This document shows positions 37,187 through 48,143 of a stretch of DNA of 64,000 nucleotides, in pieces (positions within the stretch are counted from its first letter, which is position 1; each line of letters opens with the position of its first letter). Source of the DNA: Candidatus Eiseniibacteriota bacterium (GTDB taxonomy: Bacteria; Joyebacterota; Joyebacteria; Joyebacterales; Joyebacteraceae); the NCBI GenBank assembly GCA_030622115.1, contig JAUXGN010000009.1:1-64000 (forward strand), in the 5' to 3' direction. Below the pieces are notes generated by a model. That model made no database searches and had not been told where the DNA came from. It was given only the letters and a program-made list of their open reading frames with translations. A program made the position numbers and the translations under genes.

Positions 37187-38568
37187 CCGCTCAGGAACCG
37201 CATCTCTTGGGCGAGGAGCACCAGAGCCAAGCTGGTTGCCCCTATGGACGCCGTAGGGAATGACACGAAGATCCCGGTGAGTCCGAAGAAGCGCGGCAGG
37301 ATGAGGACGAGGGGGATGAGCAGAATGACCTGTCGGGCGAGAGAGAGAGCAACTGCGGAAAGCGCGCGACCGTGAGCCTGCAGGAGCGCTGCACCCATGA
37401 ACTGGAACCCGACGAGCGGGAAAGCAGCGACGATGATCCTGAGCGCGGGGGTGCTCATTTCGATGAGCACCGCATCCCGCGAGAAGATCCCGAGGATCGG
37501 TCTCGCGAAAATCAGGATCAGCGAGACGGACACCGTGCCGAGGATTGTCGCACGGACGACGGAGAGCTTGAATGCCTCCTTCGCCTTGGCGAATCTGCTG
37601 GCTCCGTAGTTGAAGCCTGCGACAGGCTGAAGAGCTTGCGCGAACCCCATCATCGGCATGAACATGAAATGCACGATCCGGTTGATGATACCGTAGGCGG
37701 CAATCGCCATGTCTCCGCCGTAGAAGCCGAGACTGCGGTTCAAGATGACCATCACAACGCTTGCCGATACCATGCGACTGAATGACGCGAAGCCTACCGC
37801 AATCGTTTCGCGTACGATGGCGAAGTTGGGTCGCAGAGAGCCGAATCTGAGCGAAAGGCCACTGAAGCCGGCGGTGAAGTAGATCAGAATGAAGGCCGAT
37901 GCGCACCCTGTAGCTATCACGGTTGCGATTGCGGCGCCCCTGACACCCATTCCGAGTCCGAAGATGAAAACGGCATCGAGGACGATGTTGATTCCAGCAC
38001 TCAGAATCATCGTGGTCATTGCGACCTTGGCTCTGCCCTCGGAACGAACGATGTTGTTGCTTCCCATCGCGAACGCCCTGAGTGGTATTCCCCAGAGCAT
38101 TATGAGCAGGTAGTCCCTGGCGTAGGGAAGGAGTTTCTCGCTGGCTCCCAAGAGGAGAAGAAGTTCGTCGGCGAACATGAAGCCCGCGGCCATGAGTGCT
38201 GCGGAGATGAGGACGATCAACGAGACGACATTGCCGAGCGTCCTCTCTGCCTTTGCTGCATTACCCGCACCGAGCGCCCTGGAGATGATGGATGCGCCGC
38301 CCATCCCTATCATGTGGCCGATCGCCATGACCAGCATCTGGATGGGGAAGACGAGGGCGATCCCGCCGATACCGAGCGGACCGACGGCGTGCCCGATGAA
38401 AATGGTGTCCACGAGCCCGTAGGTTGCCATGACGGCCATGCCTACGGTAGCTGGTATGGTCAGCCTCCAGAGGAGTGCCCCTATGTTCTCGTCACCGAGG
38501 ATGTGGTTATTCTGCCCGTTCGGCATGGATCTCCTGTTGTGTGCGCCGCGCCTCCCGCGCTGGGGCAC
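37159..38568 (-). CDS. MATE family efflux transporter
   Basis: NIGALLWRLTIPATVGMAVMATYGLVDTIFIGHAVGPLGIGGIALVFPI; twelve hydrophobic segments. Confidence 0.95.
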   Translation of the reverse strand: MPQRGRRGAHNRRSMPNGQNNHILGDENIGALLWRLTIPATVGMAVMATYGLVDTIFIGHAVGPLGIGGIALVFPIQMLVMAIGHMIGMGGASIISRALGAGNAAKAERTLGNVVSLIVLISAALMAAGFMFADELLLLLGASEKLLPYARDYLLIMLWGIPLRAFAMGSNNIVRSEGRAKVAMTTMILSAGINIVLDAVFIFGLGMGVRGAAIATVIATGCASAFILIYFTAGFSGLSLRFGSLRPNFAIVRETIAVGFASFSRMVSASVVMVILNRSLGFYGGDMAIAAYGIINRIVHFMFMPMMGFAQALQPVAGFNYGASRFAKAKEAFKLSVVRATILGTVSVSLILIFARPILGIFSRDAVLIEMSTPALRIIVAAFPLVGFQFMGAALLQAHGRALSAVALSLARQVILLIPLVLILPRFFGLTGIFVSFPTASIGATSLALVLLAQEMRFLSGHKQDEAPA

Positions 38569-38716
38569 CCGGGGTGGAAGGCGTCGGAAGCCGAATGCAC
38601 GAACCTACACGAGAGATGTCACATGTGCAACTTCTCTCGGCGCGCCACAACGCGATTCCACGTGGAATGTGTTGATGGTTGCGCTCCGGGCGCATGGCCT
38701 CAGCCACCGAAAGAAT

Positions 38717-38742
38717 CGCCCGGAAGACTGAGCTTCCGGGCG
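38717..38742 (-). terminator. Terminator of PEP-CTERM protein gene
   Basis: Reverse strand CGCCCGGAAG-CTCAGT-CTTCCGGGCG followed by ATTCTTTC. Confidence 0.75.
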
Positions 38743-38782
38743 GTCTGTCGTCGTGATACTCGATCTAATGTCCTGGCCTGCG

Positions 38783-39478
38783 CTACTTGCGGCGCCTTCT
38801 CACTGCGATGAGGCCTGCCAGCCCTGTGCTCATGAGCAGGAGTGTCGCCGGTTCGGGCACTGGCGGTACGTTCTGGCTGTCGGGCACGAGGATGTGGAAG
38901 TCTATAGAACCATCCTGTGCCGCCGCGATCGGATCGTAGTCGGCCGTGGTGAATCCGGAGTTCCAAGCGGTGTTCAGGCCGTGCCCGCCGGCGTTTCCGT
39001 CCTTGGCATAGAAATCGCCCCAGACCGGAACGCGGAAGCTGTTAAACTCGAAACTACTTGTGAGCCCCCAGGACTCATTGAACTTGATGCCGTAGATGCT
39101 CTCGGGCATGTTGGGGTTCCCTGATGTGACAGCGTGCGTTCCGATCTCGATCTCCGAGAAGTCGCCGTACTCTCCGAAGATGTCGTTCGCGGTGAACGTG
39201 TCGGAGACCTCAAGGATAAAATGGCTGGTCTCTCCAATCGGGTGACCGAAGTTGTAGGAGTAGTGCCAGGAGCTGTCCGTGTTCTGTGTGACGCTCCACT
39301 CGATCCAGGTCGCGTCGCGATTGTGGAACCAGTTGCCGGTTCCGGCAAGGCCGCCATCGTAGCTATTCAGCATGCCGACATATGCCGACGCCGCTGCGGG
39401 GACGAGCATCGCTGCCAGAAGTGCTGTTACTACCAGTGCACTCCGGGCGGCTGCGAAACGCCGTTGCTGTCTCATCAT
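38783..39478 (-). CDS. PEP-CTERM sorting domain protein
   Basis: C-terminal VPPVPEPATLLLMSTGLAGLIAVRRRRK; N-terminal signal peptide. Confidence 0.92.
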   Translation of the reverse strand: MMRQQRRFAAARSALVVTALLAAMLVPAAASAYVGMLNSYDGGLAGTGNWFHNRDATWIEWSVTQNTDSSWHYSYNFGHPIGETSHFILEVSDTFTANDIFGEYGDFSEIEIGTHAVTSGNPNMPESIYGIKFNESWGLTSSFEFNSFRVPVWGDFYAKDGNAGGHGLNTAWNSGFTTADYDPIAAAQDGSIDFHILVPDSQNVPPVPEPATLLLMSTGLAGLIAVRRRRK

Positions 39479-39590
39479 GGTGAGTCTCCTAGGGCTCGAA
39501 TCTCTATCTATGTCTGGTGCGCATATGTGCTTCTACTATCCATTCTACCAAATGTATGCAATTTAGCAAGAGTTTTCTAGCGCTCGCTAT

Positions 39591-41531
39591 TTACCGCAGC
39601 AGCACTGTCTTACGCGATTGCCGCCACTCGCCGGCGTCCGCGCGTATGAGGTAGATGCCCGATGCCACGAGCTCGTCGTGGTCATCTCTACCGTCCCACG
39701 GCACAGCATGGTCGCCCGCGCTCAGAACCTCTGAGACAAGAGTTCTCACGAGCCTGCCGGAGACATCGAACACAAGCACTCTGGTCGCGGTCGGCGTCGG
39801 CAGCGACAGCTGGAGCACTGTGGCGTCGGTGAACGGGTTGGGCATGCCAGGAGCAAGCGCGAAGCACATCGGACCGGACGGCACCGATGTGCCGCTCAGG
39901 GGACATGCACTCATGTGGATGGTGAGATCATCTTGCACCGTTCCACCGGTTATGCCTGGAAGGTCGCGCGTGTTGAATGTGAGGACCGCTTCGTAGACAA
40001 TGCCCGTAGGCGCCGAGGTGTCGTCGAATACCACATCGTAGTCCGCGGGTGTAGATCCGACCTCTTGGGCGGAGAATCCGCCGACAATCGAGAAGAATCC
40101 TCCTCCGCCCACGATCTCGGCATCGTAGATTTCAAGCAGCGCCTGAAGGCTGTCGAACTCGAAGTTGTGGATGTTGATTTCCGCCTGGTCGAAATCGCCG
40201 ACGTCGTGTGTACCGAAATCGAGAGTGTTGACAAGGAGGATCTCTGCTGCCGCGAGTGACGGCGCGGCGTGGTTGAGTACCGTTCCAGAGAGGGCCACGC
40301 TCGCCGACGGCTGGTCGACGTCATTCGACGACACCAGTAGATAGCCTGCTTGCACGCCGGCTGAGGAAGTATCCATCGAAATCGTGTGCCCACTGCTTTC
40401 TCCGGAGGGCTCAGAGAAACTACCGGCGGGAGCTGTGAAACCGGAAGGCGCACTGAACGAGTAATCCAGGTCGTCCGCGGGTGAGATGGCGGAGTTGCCG
40501 ACAGAGAGGATCTCCTCAGCGGTCGCACCGACGATCACCTCGCCGAATGCCAGCGACGATGCGCAGTCTAGCTTCGCCGGCACCTGGAGGTCGAAGTAGA
40601 CTGGGATATGATCGGCGGCTTCGTGAAGCGCGTCGGCGATGACGGCCCCGACTGCGTAGTTCGTGCCGTAGTTGATGGCTTGGTTCAGGTGACCACCGTC
40701 GTTGCCGTAGGCAACGTGGCTTCCGGAGACGTACGAGAGGCCGTCGCCGTCGTCGAGTGCGTACGAGATGAGGAGTTGGTCGAAGCGGTCGTCCATTCCG
40801 CCCGTTGCGCCTCCACCGAACTGCGTTGTACGTGGAGACTGCGTGTGGATATCTCTGAACGAGTAGCTGTCGTGCCAAGACCCGGGTCTGTTGATGGGGT
40901 CCTTCACTCGACCGTTGTTGTTCGCTTCACTTCCCACGAACTTCTGGTACGCGCTCTCGGAACTCGCCCTGATGTTGAAATCACCGGCGATGATGAAGTG
41001 AGTATCGGGATCGTGGTTGTTCGTGTGGTTTCGGAGTATGGTCGCCTCGGTCAGGCGCTTCGTCTTGTCCGTCGAACTGGACCCGGCCTTCAAGTGGAGA
41101 GAGTAGATTGTGAGCTCTGCATCAGACGAACTGTAGCCGACAGGACGGAGGACATACTCGGAAATGTTCCTGAGGGCCGTTGATATCTCCTGGTGTGAGA
41201 TGTAGTCCACGGTGGCCGTGCGGTAGAAGAGAGCGTTGTCGGTATCGTAGCCGTTCACGAACGGGCCTGCGGCATATGTTCCCGGTACCGTGTAGTTCAG
41301 GATGTCGTCCAGGAACTGGTTCGTGCCTGTCTGGCTAAGCATCTCCTGCACGACGATTATGTCCGCATCGAGTTCGTCCATGACCGTTACGAAGTCGTCT
41401 TCACGGGCCGAGCCCGTCGAGCCGGGGAAGTTCAGCACGTTGTAGGTAACTACCCTCAGGCCGAGCGCCGTCTGGGGAAGAAGGGTGACGAGCAGGAGCG
41501 CCACCAGTGTCAGGGCTTTGCCGTATCGCAT
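39591..41531 (-). CDS. Secreted endonuclease/exonuclease/phosphatase-family protein with FlgD-like sorting domain
   Basis: LRVVTYNVLNFPG, DIIVVQEM, IIAGDFNIRA; ends ASGIYLIRADAGEWRQSRKTVLLR. Confidence 0.88.
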   Translation of the reverse strand: MRYGKALTLVALLLVTLLPQTALGLRVVTYNVLNFPGSTGSAREDDFVTVMDELDADIIVVQEMLSQTGTNQFLDDILNYTVPGTYAAGPFVNGYDTDNALFYRTATVDYISHQEISTALRNISEYVLRPVGYSSSDAELTIYSLHLKAGSSSTDKTKRLTEATILRNHTNNHDPDTHFIIAGDFNIRASSESAYQKFVGSEANNNGRVKDPINRPGSWHDSYSFRDIHTQSPRTTQFGGGATGGMDDRFDQLLISYALDDGDGLSYVSGSHVAYGNDGGHLNQAINYGTNYAVGAVIADALHEAADHIPVYFDLQVPAKLDCASSLAFGEVIVGATAEEILSVGNSAISPADDLDYSFSAPSGFTAPAGSFSEPSGESSGHTISMDTSSAGVQAGYLLVSSNDVDQPSASVALSGTVLNHAAPSLAAAEILLVNTLDFGTHDVGDFDQAEINIHNFEFDSLQALLEIYDAEIVGGGGFFSIVGGFSAQEVGSTPADYDVVFDDTSAPTGIVYEAVLTFNTRDLPGITGGTVQDDLTIHMSACPLSGTSVPSGPMCFALAPGMPNPFTDATVLQLSLPTPTATRVLVFDVSGRLVRTLVSEVLSAGDHAVPWDGRDDHDELVASGIYLIRADAGEWRQSRKTVLLR

Positions 41532-41598
41532 GTGCTGTCTCTCCTCGTGTATCGTCCTCTGTCCTGGGGGCGTGGATGCAATGTGACTCTATCCTCAT

Positions 41599-41627
41599 AA
41601 TATACCATAAATCTAGCATTCTGGCAA
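41599..41627 (-). promoter_or_regulatory. Promoter TTGCCA-17-TATATT for the nuclease-family gene
   Basis: On the minus strand, TTGCCA (41627-41622), 17-nt spacer, TATATT (41604-41599), with TGG immediately before the -10. Confidence 0.65.
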
Positions 41628-41788
41628 GCACTGGCTTCGGAGCAGAGCCCTCCCAATCCCAGTACGGGACGCAGGGTTCTGAAGGGCCAGCTCGATAGAG
41701 CATATCAGGCTGCTTGCCACGTCGCAAGAACGGTGAGTCATGCCCGCTTCTTGTCCTGCCCGTCGCGATAGCGTAGGATTGCCGGAAC

Positions 41789-44023
41789 GTGAGGCACGAT
41801 GATGCAGTGCGAAGACACTCGGAGGAGGGGCCTTTGATTCGATCCAGAGAATCGAGGTCGGCGCAGAAGGGAACCTCGTCGACCGACCTCGCTGTGACGG
41901 TTTTGCTGGTAGCGCTTCTGGCGCTGCCGCTTGTGTCTGGGGGGACCTCGTCCGAGGATGGGGGATCGGCCGATTGCTCACTTCCGCCCGGGGACAGCCC
42001 GCCCCCCACGGCCTTTACCCGCTTGGCGGACGCAGGAGATGTCGACGATCACCCGGGGGCCGACTACATTATCGTCTACGATCTTGCCGAGAATCGCGTG
42101 AAACCTTCGGGGGTCACATACGTCGACGGCTATGTACTCTACAAGATGCTGACGCCGGCCGGCTGTCGTGATCGTTCAGTGCTCAGGTGGGGCTACGAGC
42201 CATGGAGCAGCTTCATCGAGATCAGAGAGGTCAACATCGTTCGCGGGGAGGAGATGATCCCCGTCGATGTATCGAAGGTCCACGATCTACCGGCTCCGCA
42301 GTGGGGCATCTACTGGAACTCGCGCATCAAGACCCTGCAACTTCCCCGCCTGGAAGTCGACGATGGCATTGAGGTGCACGTTTTCCGGAAGGGCTACAGC
42401 TACGCGCTCCTTGATGGCGACGGTGCTGCGCCCGGCACAGGGGGCCTGCCTGCCGGCACACTCGTAGCTGATGGCTCGCAGTCACCGGGCGCCGGGCACG
42501 GGCTTCCGGTTGGGCATGGGCTCCTCGCCGAACCGGACGACGACAAGTACATACCGCCGATGCCGGGTGAGTACTTCGACATCGTGCTTTTCCAGTCATC
42601 GGTTCCCATTGTTGAGAAGCGCTACGAGTTGACGCTTCCGGCCGACAAGAGACTTCACTCTCAGACCTACAACGGTCCGCTCTACGCGAGTACTACCTAC
42701 TCTCAGGACACGACCACCTACACATGGTGGATCGAGGACGTGCCGGCCGTGGTGAGGGAGCCGCGGTCACCGGACATGAGCGATCGTGTTCCCAAGGTCG
42801 TCGTGGCGACGGTGGAGAGCTGGGAGGCCAAGAGCCGTTGGTTCTTCGATGTGAACAGGGACCAGTTCGACGTGACTCCCGAGATCCAGGCGAAGGTCGA
42901 CGAGGTTCTCGGGGATGCCGGCGTTGCCCGCGGCAGCGAGGAAGAGAAAGCAGAGGTGCTCGTCCATTGGGTGGCGCAGAACATCCGGTACAGTGGGCAG
43001 ACGATGGGAGAGGGCGAGGGGTTCACTCTCCATTCGGGCGCCATGATCTTCGAGCAGCGAAGCGGCGTCTGCAAGGATATTGCAGGGATGCTCGTCACGA
43101 TGATGCGCGCCGCGGGCATGGATTCCTATGCCGCGATGACAATGGCCGGAAGCCGCATCGAGGAGGTCCCGGCGGACCAGTTCAACCACTGTGTCTGTGC
43201 CGTCAGGAAGGATGATGGCAGCTTCGAGATGTACGACCCGACCTGGGTTCCGTACTACAACGACATATGGTCGAAATCTGAGATGGAACAGCAGTACCTC
43301 ACAGGCACGCCCGCCGGAGAGCCGCTCGCTTCGATTCCGTACAGTCCCCCGGAGGGATCGCCTCTTACTGTTCGGCACGAGGCGGAGTTATCGGAGGACG
43401 GGACGCTGCGCGGTACCTTCAAGTTGTCCGGGGCGGGTGTCATGGATTCAAGACTGAGAGGGATGGTGAGCATGAGCAGGCTCACGGACATAGAGGACGA
43501 CATCGCGTACTACTTCTCGGAGCTGGGCGAAGGTATCGAGATCGTGAAGTTTGACTACCGTGCGGTGGACGACTTCAGTGGGAATGCGTGGATCGATGTG
43601 GAGTATGTGATCCCTGAGTACGCTTTTCCCATCGAGGATGGACTCGAATTCCTTAGCCCGATGGCGGTTCTCACGACGGAGAACGGCTGGCTCTGCAGAT
43701 CCTGCGTCTACGATTGGGGGGAGGAGCGTGAGAACGACATCTTTCTCTGGTTCACGCAGCTAATCGAAGGAGAAGAGACGATTCGACTTCCGAGAGGGTA
43801 TTCGATAGATGATCCACCGTCGTCCGAGGAGATCGACGAGACCTTCGCCTACTTCAAGGCTGAAGGTGAGGCGGACGGCCGGAAGCTGACCGTGACGGAA
43901 CGCTTTGAGGCGCGGCGGCGGTTGATACCATCAGAGGGGTTCGACGGATTCAAGGCTGCGGTTGATGAGGCGCTGGACTGGGCCGGAAAGACGTACCGCG
44001 CCGAGAAGGGAGGTGGTTCCTGA
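41789..44023 (+). CDS. DUF3857/transglutaminase-like protein (predicted active triad)
   Basis: GVCKDIAGMLVTMMRAAGMDSYAAM, FNHCVCAV and MYDPTWV give Cys/His/Asp. The true start may be the TTG at 41834. Confidence 0.85.
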   Translation: MRHDDAVRRHSEEGPLIRSRESRSAQKGTSSTDLAVTVLLVALLALPLVSGGTSSEDGGSADCSLPPGDSPPPTAFTRLADAGDVDDHPGADYIIVYDLAENRVKPSGVTYVDGYVLYKMLTPAGCRDRSVLRWGYEPWSSFIEIREVNIVRGEEMIPVDVSKVHDLPAPQWGIYWNSRIKTLQLPRLEVDDGIEVHVFRKGYSYALLDGDGAAPGTGGLPAGTLVADGSQSPGAGHGLPVGHGLLAEPDDDKYIPPMPGEYFDIVLFQSSVPIVEKRYELTLPADKRLHSQTYNGPLYASTTYSQDTTTYTWWIEDVPAVVREPRSPDMSDRVPKVVVATVESWEAKSRWFFDVNRDQFDVTPEIQAKVDEVLGDAGVARGSEEEKAEVLVHWVAQNIRYSGQTMGEGEGFTLHSGAMIFEQRSGVCKDIAGMLVTMMRAAGMDSYAAMTMAGSRIEEVPADQFNHCVCAVRKDDGSFEMYDPTWVPYYNDIWSKSEMEQQYLTGTPAGEPLASIPYSPPEGSPLTVRHEAELSEDGTLRGTFKLSGAGVMDSRLRGMVSMSRLTDIEDDIAYYFSELGEGIEIVKFDYRAVDDFSGNAWIDVEYVIPEYAFPIEDGLEFLSPMAVLTTENGWLCRSCVYDWGEERENDIFLWFTQLIEGEETIRLPRGYSIDDPPSSEEIDETFAYFKAEGEADGRKLTVTERFEARRRLIPSEGFDGFKAAVDEALDWAGKTYRAEKGGGS

Positions 44024-45990
44024 TGAGAGCCAACTACGCCGGGGAGCACCGCCGTTCTCACACTCCTGTTCCAGCACGTTGCCTCATGGTCTGCGTGGTC
44101 ATTCTGGTGCTTGCCCTGAGCAGCTTCTCACCGTGTGGAGCTGAACCGCTTTCGTTCTTGGGCCGCGTCGACATCGGTGCGCTCATGTCTCACGCTCGGT
44201 CCTCACTCGACCTCTCGGAGCTGGACGCCGTGCTGCTCTACGACGGGCGCGAGATAGAGATTCACGTGGATGGGCGCCTGCGAACAACATTCCATCAGAT
44301 AGCATGGATCTCCACTGAACTCGGGATCGATGAGTACACCGATCTCAGGGTGCCGCACAACACGGAGACCACGTCACTCGAAGTGCACGCCCTCAGAACG
44401 TGGCGCGACGGCAGATGGTGGCCGCACGAGTCCGCGATCAGTCCCACTGCCGTGGTCGAGACTACCCCGAGCGCCCTCGGGCACGCAGACGATTACCTGA
44501 CGATTCGTGAGACGGCGCTTCTGCACGACGGTGTCGAGATTCCGTGCATTGTGGAGACCGTCTACACAACCACGGAGTCCCGTCCGGATGGCATCGGAGC
44601 TGATGCTCTCTGGGTGTTTGAGCGTGACGATCCGGCGATGGTGGTTCGCTACTCGGTCAGCGTTCCGACCGGCGAGCGCCTTCTGCACGCGACCGAGAAC
44701 GGCGCTCCGGAGCCGGTGTACAGCGCAGAGGGGGGGCGGGACACGTTCACGTGGGAGATGAACGATGTGGACCGGCTTCCGCGGCCGCGTGTCACCGATG
44801 CCGCCATCGTTGCCCCCTATGTGGTCTGGTCCACGTGGAAGGACTGGGATGATCTTGGAGACGCGATCCTGGGGAGACTCGACGCTGCCGTGGAACTCTC
44901 GGATGCTATCCTGGATACGGTGTCGGCGCTCGTGAAACACGAGTCGTACCTTCCGGAAAAGGCGCAGGCCGTAGCCGACTTCGTGGATGAGACAACTCGA
45001 GCGATACGATACGATGAACGCTTCTGGGGGTTCGCGCCACGCTCGGCATCGAGAACGTGGGAGACGGCGTACGGTCACAGGCTCGACCGTGCGGTGCTTG
45101 CCCTCGCTCTTTTCGATCAGGTGGGGTGTGACGTGAGTCCGGTCTACAGGAGCCGCGGGTTCGGTCACGTTGACGCCGATGTGCCGTCGCTATCGCGGTT
45201 CGATGGTCTCGCGCTTCACGTCACCGGCGATGGTCTGGACGCGTACTACGATCCGACGAGCGGCCACCTGACAAACGGTAGGTCGCAACTCACGGGGCGT
45301 GCGGTGTGGGCGCCCGGCGGACTGAAAGAGCCCGCGTTGGGAATCGGCGATCTCGGCGACGGCAACCAGCTTGAGCTGGTCATCTCTATTGAGTTCGGCG
45401 AGGATGGTGAATGGGCAGGTGAGGGGTTCTTCCGCGCATCGGGTCTGCTCTGTCCACACGATCGCATCATCGGGTTGGGTGAAGAGGCAGGGGCTTTCTT
45501 CGGCGACGTCGCGCGTGGCGTCCTGCCCGGATCGGAGGTAGCTGAGCACAACGTGGCCGTCCTCACGAAGGAGGAGGTCGTGGCAGGTTTCTCCTTCACG
45601 ATGACGCCTCCCGAGTCCGACGATGATGAGCGAACCTGGCTTGAGATGGGCGAGCCGGCAGGTGGCGTGATCGATCTCCTTCCCAGAGATCTGCACGTCT
45701 ACTCACTCGGGCGAGAGTCGCCCGTGCTTCTTCCATCAGTGATGTCCCAGAGCGTGACGCTCAGGATCAAGCTGGGAGAACTCGAGAGCGTCCGGATCCC
45801 TGAAGCCACTGCCGTCAGCCACGATTGCGGCGGATTCCTCTTGCGTGTGGAGGAAGATGGGGAGTGGATCACGGTGACACGCGAGCTGTCGCTGACTCAG
45901 GCGGAGATCACGTCCGGGGCGTGGAGGGAGCTACGCGAGGTTCTCCTCGCGAATGGCTCCGATCGCGGGCGGACGTTGGTCTTCCGCTAG
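44023..45990 (+). CDS. DUF3857/transglutaminase-like paralogue lacking the catalytic Cys
   Basis: Overlapping stop/start with the previous gene; DFVDETTRAIRYDERFWGFAPRSASRTWETAYGHRLDRAVLALALFDQVGCDVSPVYRSRG...YYDPTSGH. Confidence 0.75.
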   Translation: MRANYAGEHRRSHTPVPARCLMVCVVILVLALSSFSPCGAEPLSFLGRVDIGALMSHARSSLDLSELDAVLLYDGREIEIHVDGRLRTTFHQIAWISTELGIDEYTDLRVPHNTETTSLEVHALRTWRDGRWWPHESAISPTAVVETTPSALGHADDYLTIRETALLHDGVEIPCIVETVYTTTESRPDGIGADALWVFERDDPAMVVRYSVSVPTGERLLHATENGAPEPVYSAEGGRDTFTWEMNDVDRLPRPRVTDAAIVAPYVVWSTWKDWDDLGDAILGRLDAAVELSDAILDTVSALVKHESYLPEKAQAVADFVDETTRAIRYDERFWGFAPRSASRTWETAYGHRLDRAVLALALFDQVGCDVSPVYRSRGFGHVDADVPSLSRFDGLALHVTGDGLDAYYDPTSGHLTNGRSQLTGRAVWAPGGLKEPALGIGDLGDGNQLELVISIEFGEDGEWAGEGFFRASGLLCPHDRIIGLGEEAGAFFGDVARGVLPGSEVAEHNVAVLTKEEVVAGFSFTMTPPESDDDERTWLEMGEPAGGVIDLLPRDLHVYSLGRESPVLLPSVMSQSVTLRIKLGELESVRIPEATAVSHDCGGFLLRVEEDGEWITVTRELSLTQAEITSGAWRELREVLLANGSDRGRTLVFR

Positions 45991-46080
45991 CGTGGGAGTG
46001 TTGGCGCGGAAGCCGCGTGGGTGCTAGAATGGCGGCAAACCAGGAAGGGCGTTGCCGGTCAAGGGTTGGGAGAGCCACCT

Positions 46081-47385
46081 ATGAAGAAGTGGATCGCGAT
46101 TATCCTGATAGCCGTTGTGGTTGTCATTGTCGTTGTGTTCGCGCTACGGCGTGGAGGCGGCGGGGCGGATGCTGAACGCTACGAGTTCGTCAGTGTTGAA
46201 CGGGGCGACCTCGAGAACATCATCACCAGTACAGGTACACTCTCGGCGGTCGGGACCGTGGAAGTGGGAACGCAGGTGTCGGGCAGTGTCTCTCATGTGC
46301 TTGTCGACTACAACCAGGGCGTGACTGCCGGGCAGGTCCTGGCGGTTCTGGACACGACCATGCTATCGGCATCGGTTCGCGACGCTCGCGCTACGGTGAT
46401 GAGGGCGGACGCGCTACGCGAGCAGGCCGGCAGGGATCTTGCCCGCGCGGACGATCTTCTCGACAGCGAGCTCATCAGTGACGCGGAGTTCGAAGACGCC
46501 GGGACGAGTTCGAAATCCGCCGAAGCGTCGCTGCTTTCGGCGGTTGCCTCACTCGATCGAGCGTTGGCGAACCTCTCGTATGCCGTCATCCGATCTCCGA
46601 TCGACGGGACCGTAATCATGAGGAGCGTCGAGCCGGGTCAGACGGTTGCTGCAAGCTTCTCTACACCCACTCTCTTCATTATTGCGGAGGATCTTTCTGA
46701 GATGGAGATCCGTGCGCTTGTTGACGAGAGTGACATCGGTCAGATCAAGGAAGGACAGAACGTTCACTTCACCGTGGAAGCCTATATCGATGAGGAGTTC
46801 GAGGGGACAGTCCGTCAAGTGTGGCTTCAACCGCAGACCGTGCAGAATGTCGTGAACTACACAGTGGTTATAGACGCCGCCAACAAGAGCGGCCTGCTCT
46901 ATCCAGGAATGACGGCGACGGTCGACTTCATGATAGACGAGGTTCGCGATGTGCTGCTTGTTTCGAACGCGGCCCTCCGTTTCCAGCCGAGCGAATCGAT
47001 GATAGAAGAGTTCCGGTCGGCGATGCAGGAGCGCATGAAGGATATGTCGGACTCAGAGCGGCAGGAGATGAGTGCTGAACGCGGAGGAGCACCGGGTGCA
47101 GTGGGGACCGGCGGGCGCGGTTCGCCGGGAGGTGGTCCTGGGATGGGCAGTGGTTCCGGCACGGGAGACGGCAACGCGTTCGGTGACGCGGCTCGGCTGT
47201 GGTACCTCGATGAAGAGGGCAGGCCAAGCGTGGCAAGGGTTCGCACCGGGGCGACCGATGGGCGGGTGACGGAGATCATGGATGGGCGCGGTATCACCGA
47301 AGGTACGAACGCTATCACAAAGGTAAATGAGGACGATTCTTCGGGGAGCTCGAATCCCCTCAGTTCAGCCATAAGGCGCCGCTAG
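46081..47385 (+). CDS. HlyD/MacA-type periplasmic adaptor subunit
   Basis: [63 protein letters not shown]. Confidence 0.93.
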   Translation: MKKWIAIILIAVVVVIVVVFALRRGGGGADAERYEFVSVERGDLENIITSTGTLSAVGTVEVGTQVSGSVSHVLVDYNQGVTAGQVLAVLDTTMLSASVRDARATVMRADALREQAGRDLARADDLLDSELISDAEFEDAGTSSKSAEASLLSAVASLDRALANLSYAVIRSPIDGTVIMRSVEPGQTVAASFSTPTLFIIAEDLSEMEIRALVDESDIGQIKEGQNVHFTVEAYIDEEFEGTVRQVWLQPQTVQNVVNYTVVIDAANKSGLLYPGMTATVDFMIDEVRDVLLVSNAALRFQPSESMIEEFRSAMQERMKDMSDSERQEMSAERGGAPGAVGTGGRGSPGGGPGMGSGSGTGDGNAFGDAARLWYLDEEGRPSVARVRTGATDGRVTEIMDGRGITEGTNAITKVNEDDSSGSSNPLSSAIRRR

Positions 47386-47438
47386 CTCTGCACAGGCAGG
47401 GAAGCAACGACGGGTATCCAAGTCGACAGCGAGGCACG

Positions 47439-48143
47439 ATGAGTGCGGTAATCGAAGCATCCGGGATCTCGAAGATCTATCAGATGGGAGAGGTGGAGGT
47501 CCACGCCCTGAGAGGGGTTGATCTGACCGTCGAAGACGGTGAGTTCATTTCTATCATGGGTGCATCGGGCTCCGGGAAATCAACGCTCATGAATGTGCTC
47601 GGTTGTCTGGACCACCCGACCTCGGGTGAGTATCTTCTGAATGGGAGGGATGTCAGCGAACTTAACCCAAACGAGTTTGCTGAAGTACGAAACACCAGAA
47701 TAGGATTCGTTTTCCAGGTGTTCAACCTTCTTCCCAGAACGACGGCTCTCGACAATGTTGAGCTCCCGCTCCTGTACGATCGCACCCGTCGCATAAAGGA
47801 CCCGCGGGCGGAAGCCGTGGCTGCGCTCGAGCGCGTAGGCTTGGCAGATCGGATCACTCACGAGCCTAATCAGCTCTCCGGAGGCGAGCGGCAGCGCGTG
47901 GCGATAGCACGGGCACTCGTAAACAGACCATCGATCATTCTGGCCGATGAGCCGACGGGCAATCTCGACAGCGTCATGTCTCTCGAGATAATGGAACTCT
48001 TCGGCGAACTCAACGCGCAGGGTATCACCATCATAATCGTCACGCATGAGCACGACATTGCTGAAGTCACCAGGCGGATAATCGAGATGAAGGACGGCGC
48101 TATCATCCGGGATGCCGTGAATGTCGGGGGGCAGGCGAAATGA
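47439..48143 (+). CDS. ABC transporter ATP-binding protein (MacB/LolD-type)
   Basis: [56 protein letters not shown]. Confidence 0.97.
   Translation: MSAVIEASGISKIYQMGEVEVHALRGVDLTVEDGEFISIMGASGSGKSTLMNVLGCLDHPTSGEYLLNGRDVSELNPNEFAEVRNTRIGFVFQVFNLLPRTTALDNVELPLLYDRTRRIKDPRAEAVAALERVGLADRITHEPNQLSGGERQRVAIARALVNRPSIILADEPTGNLDSVMSLEIMELFGELNAQGITIIIVTHEHDIAEVTRRIIEMKDGAIIRDAVNVGGQAK

Noticed and set aside
36248-37906. 552-aa minus-strand ORF
   Set aside because: Crosses antisense of the FG-GAP gene and an off-frame of the MATE gene; not a coherent protein.
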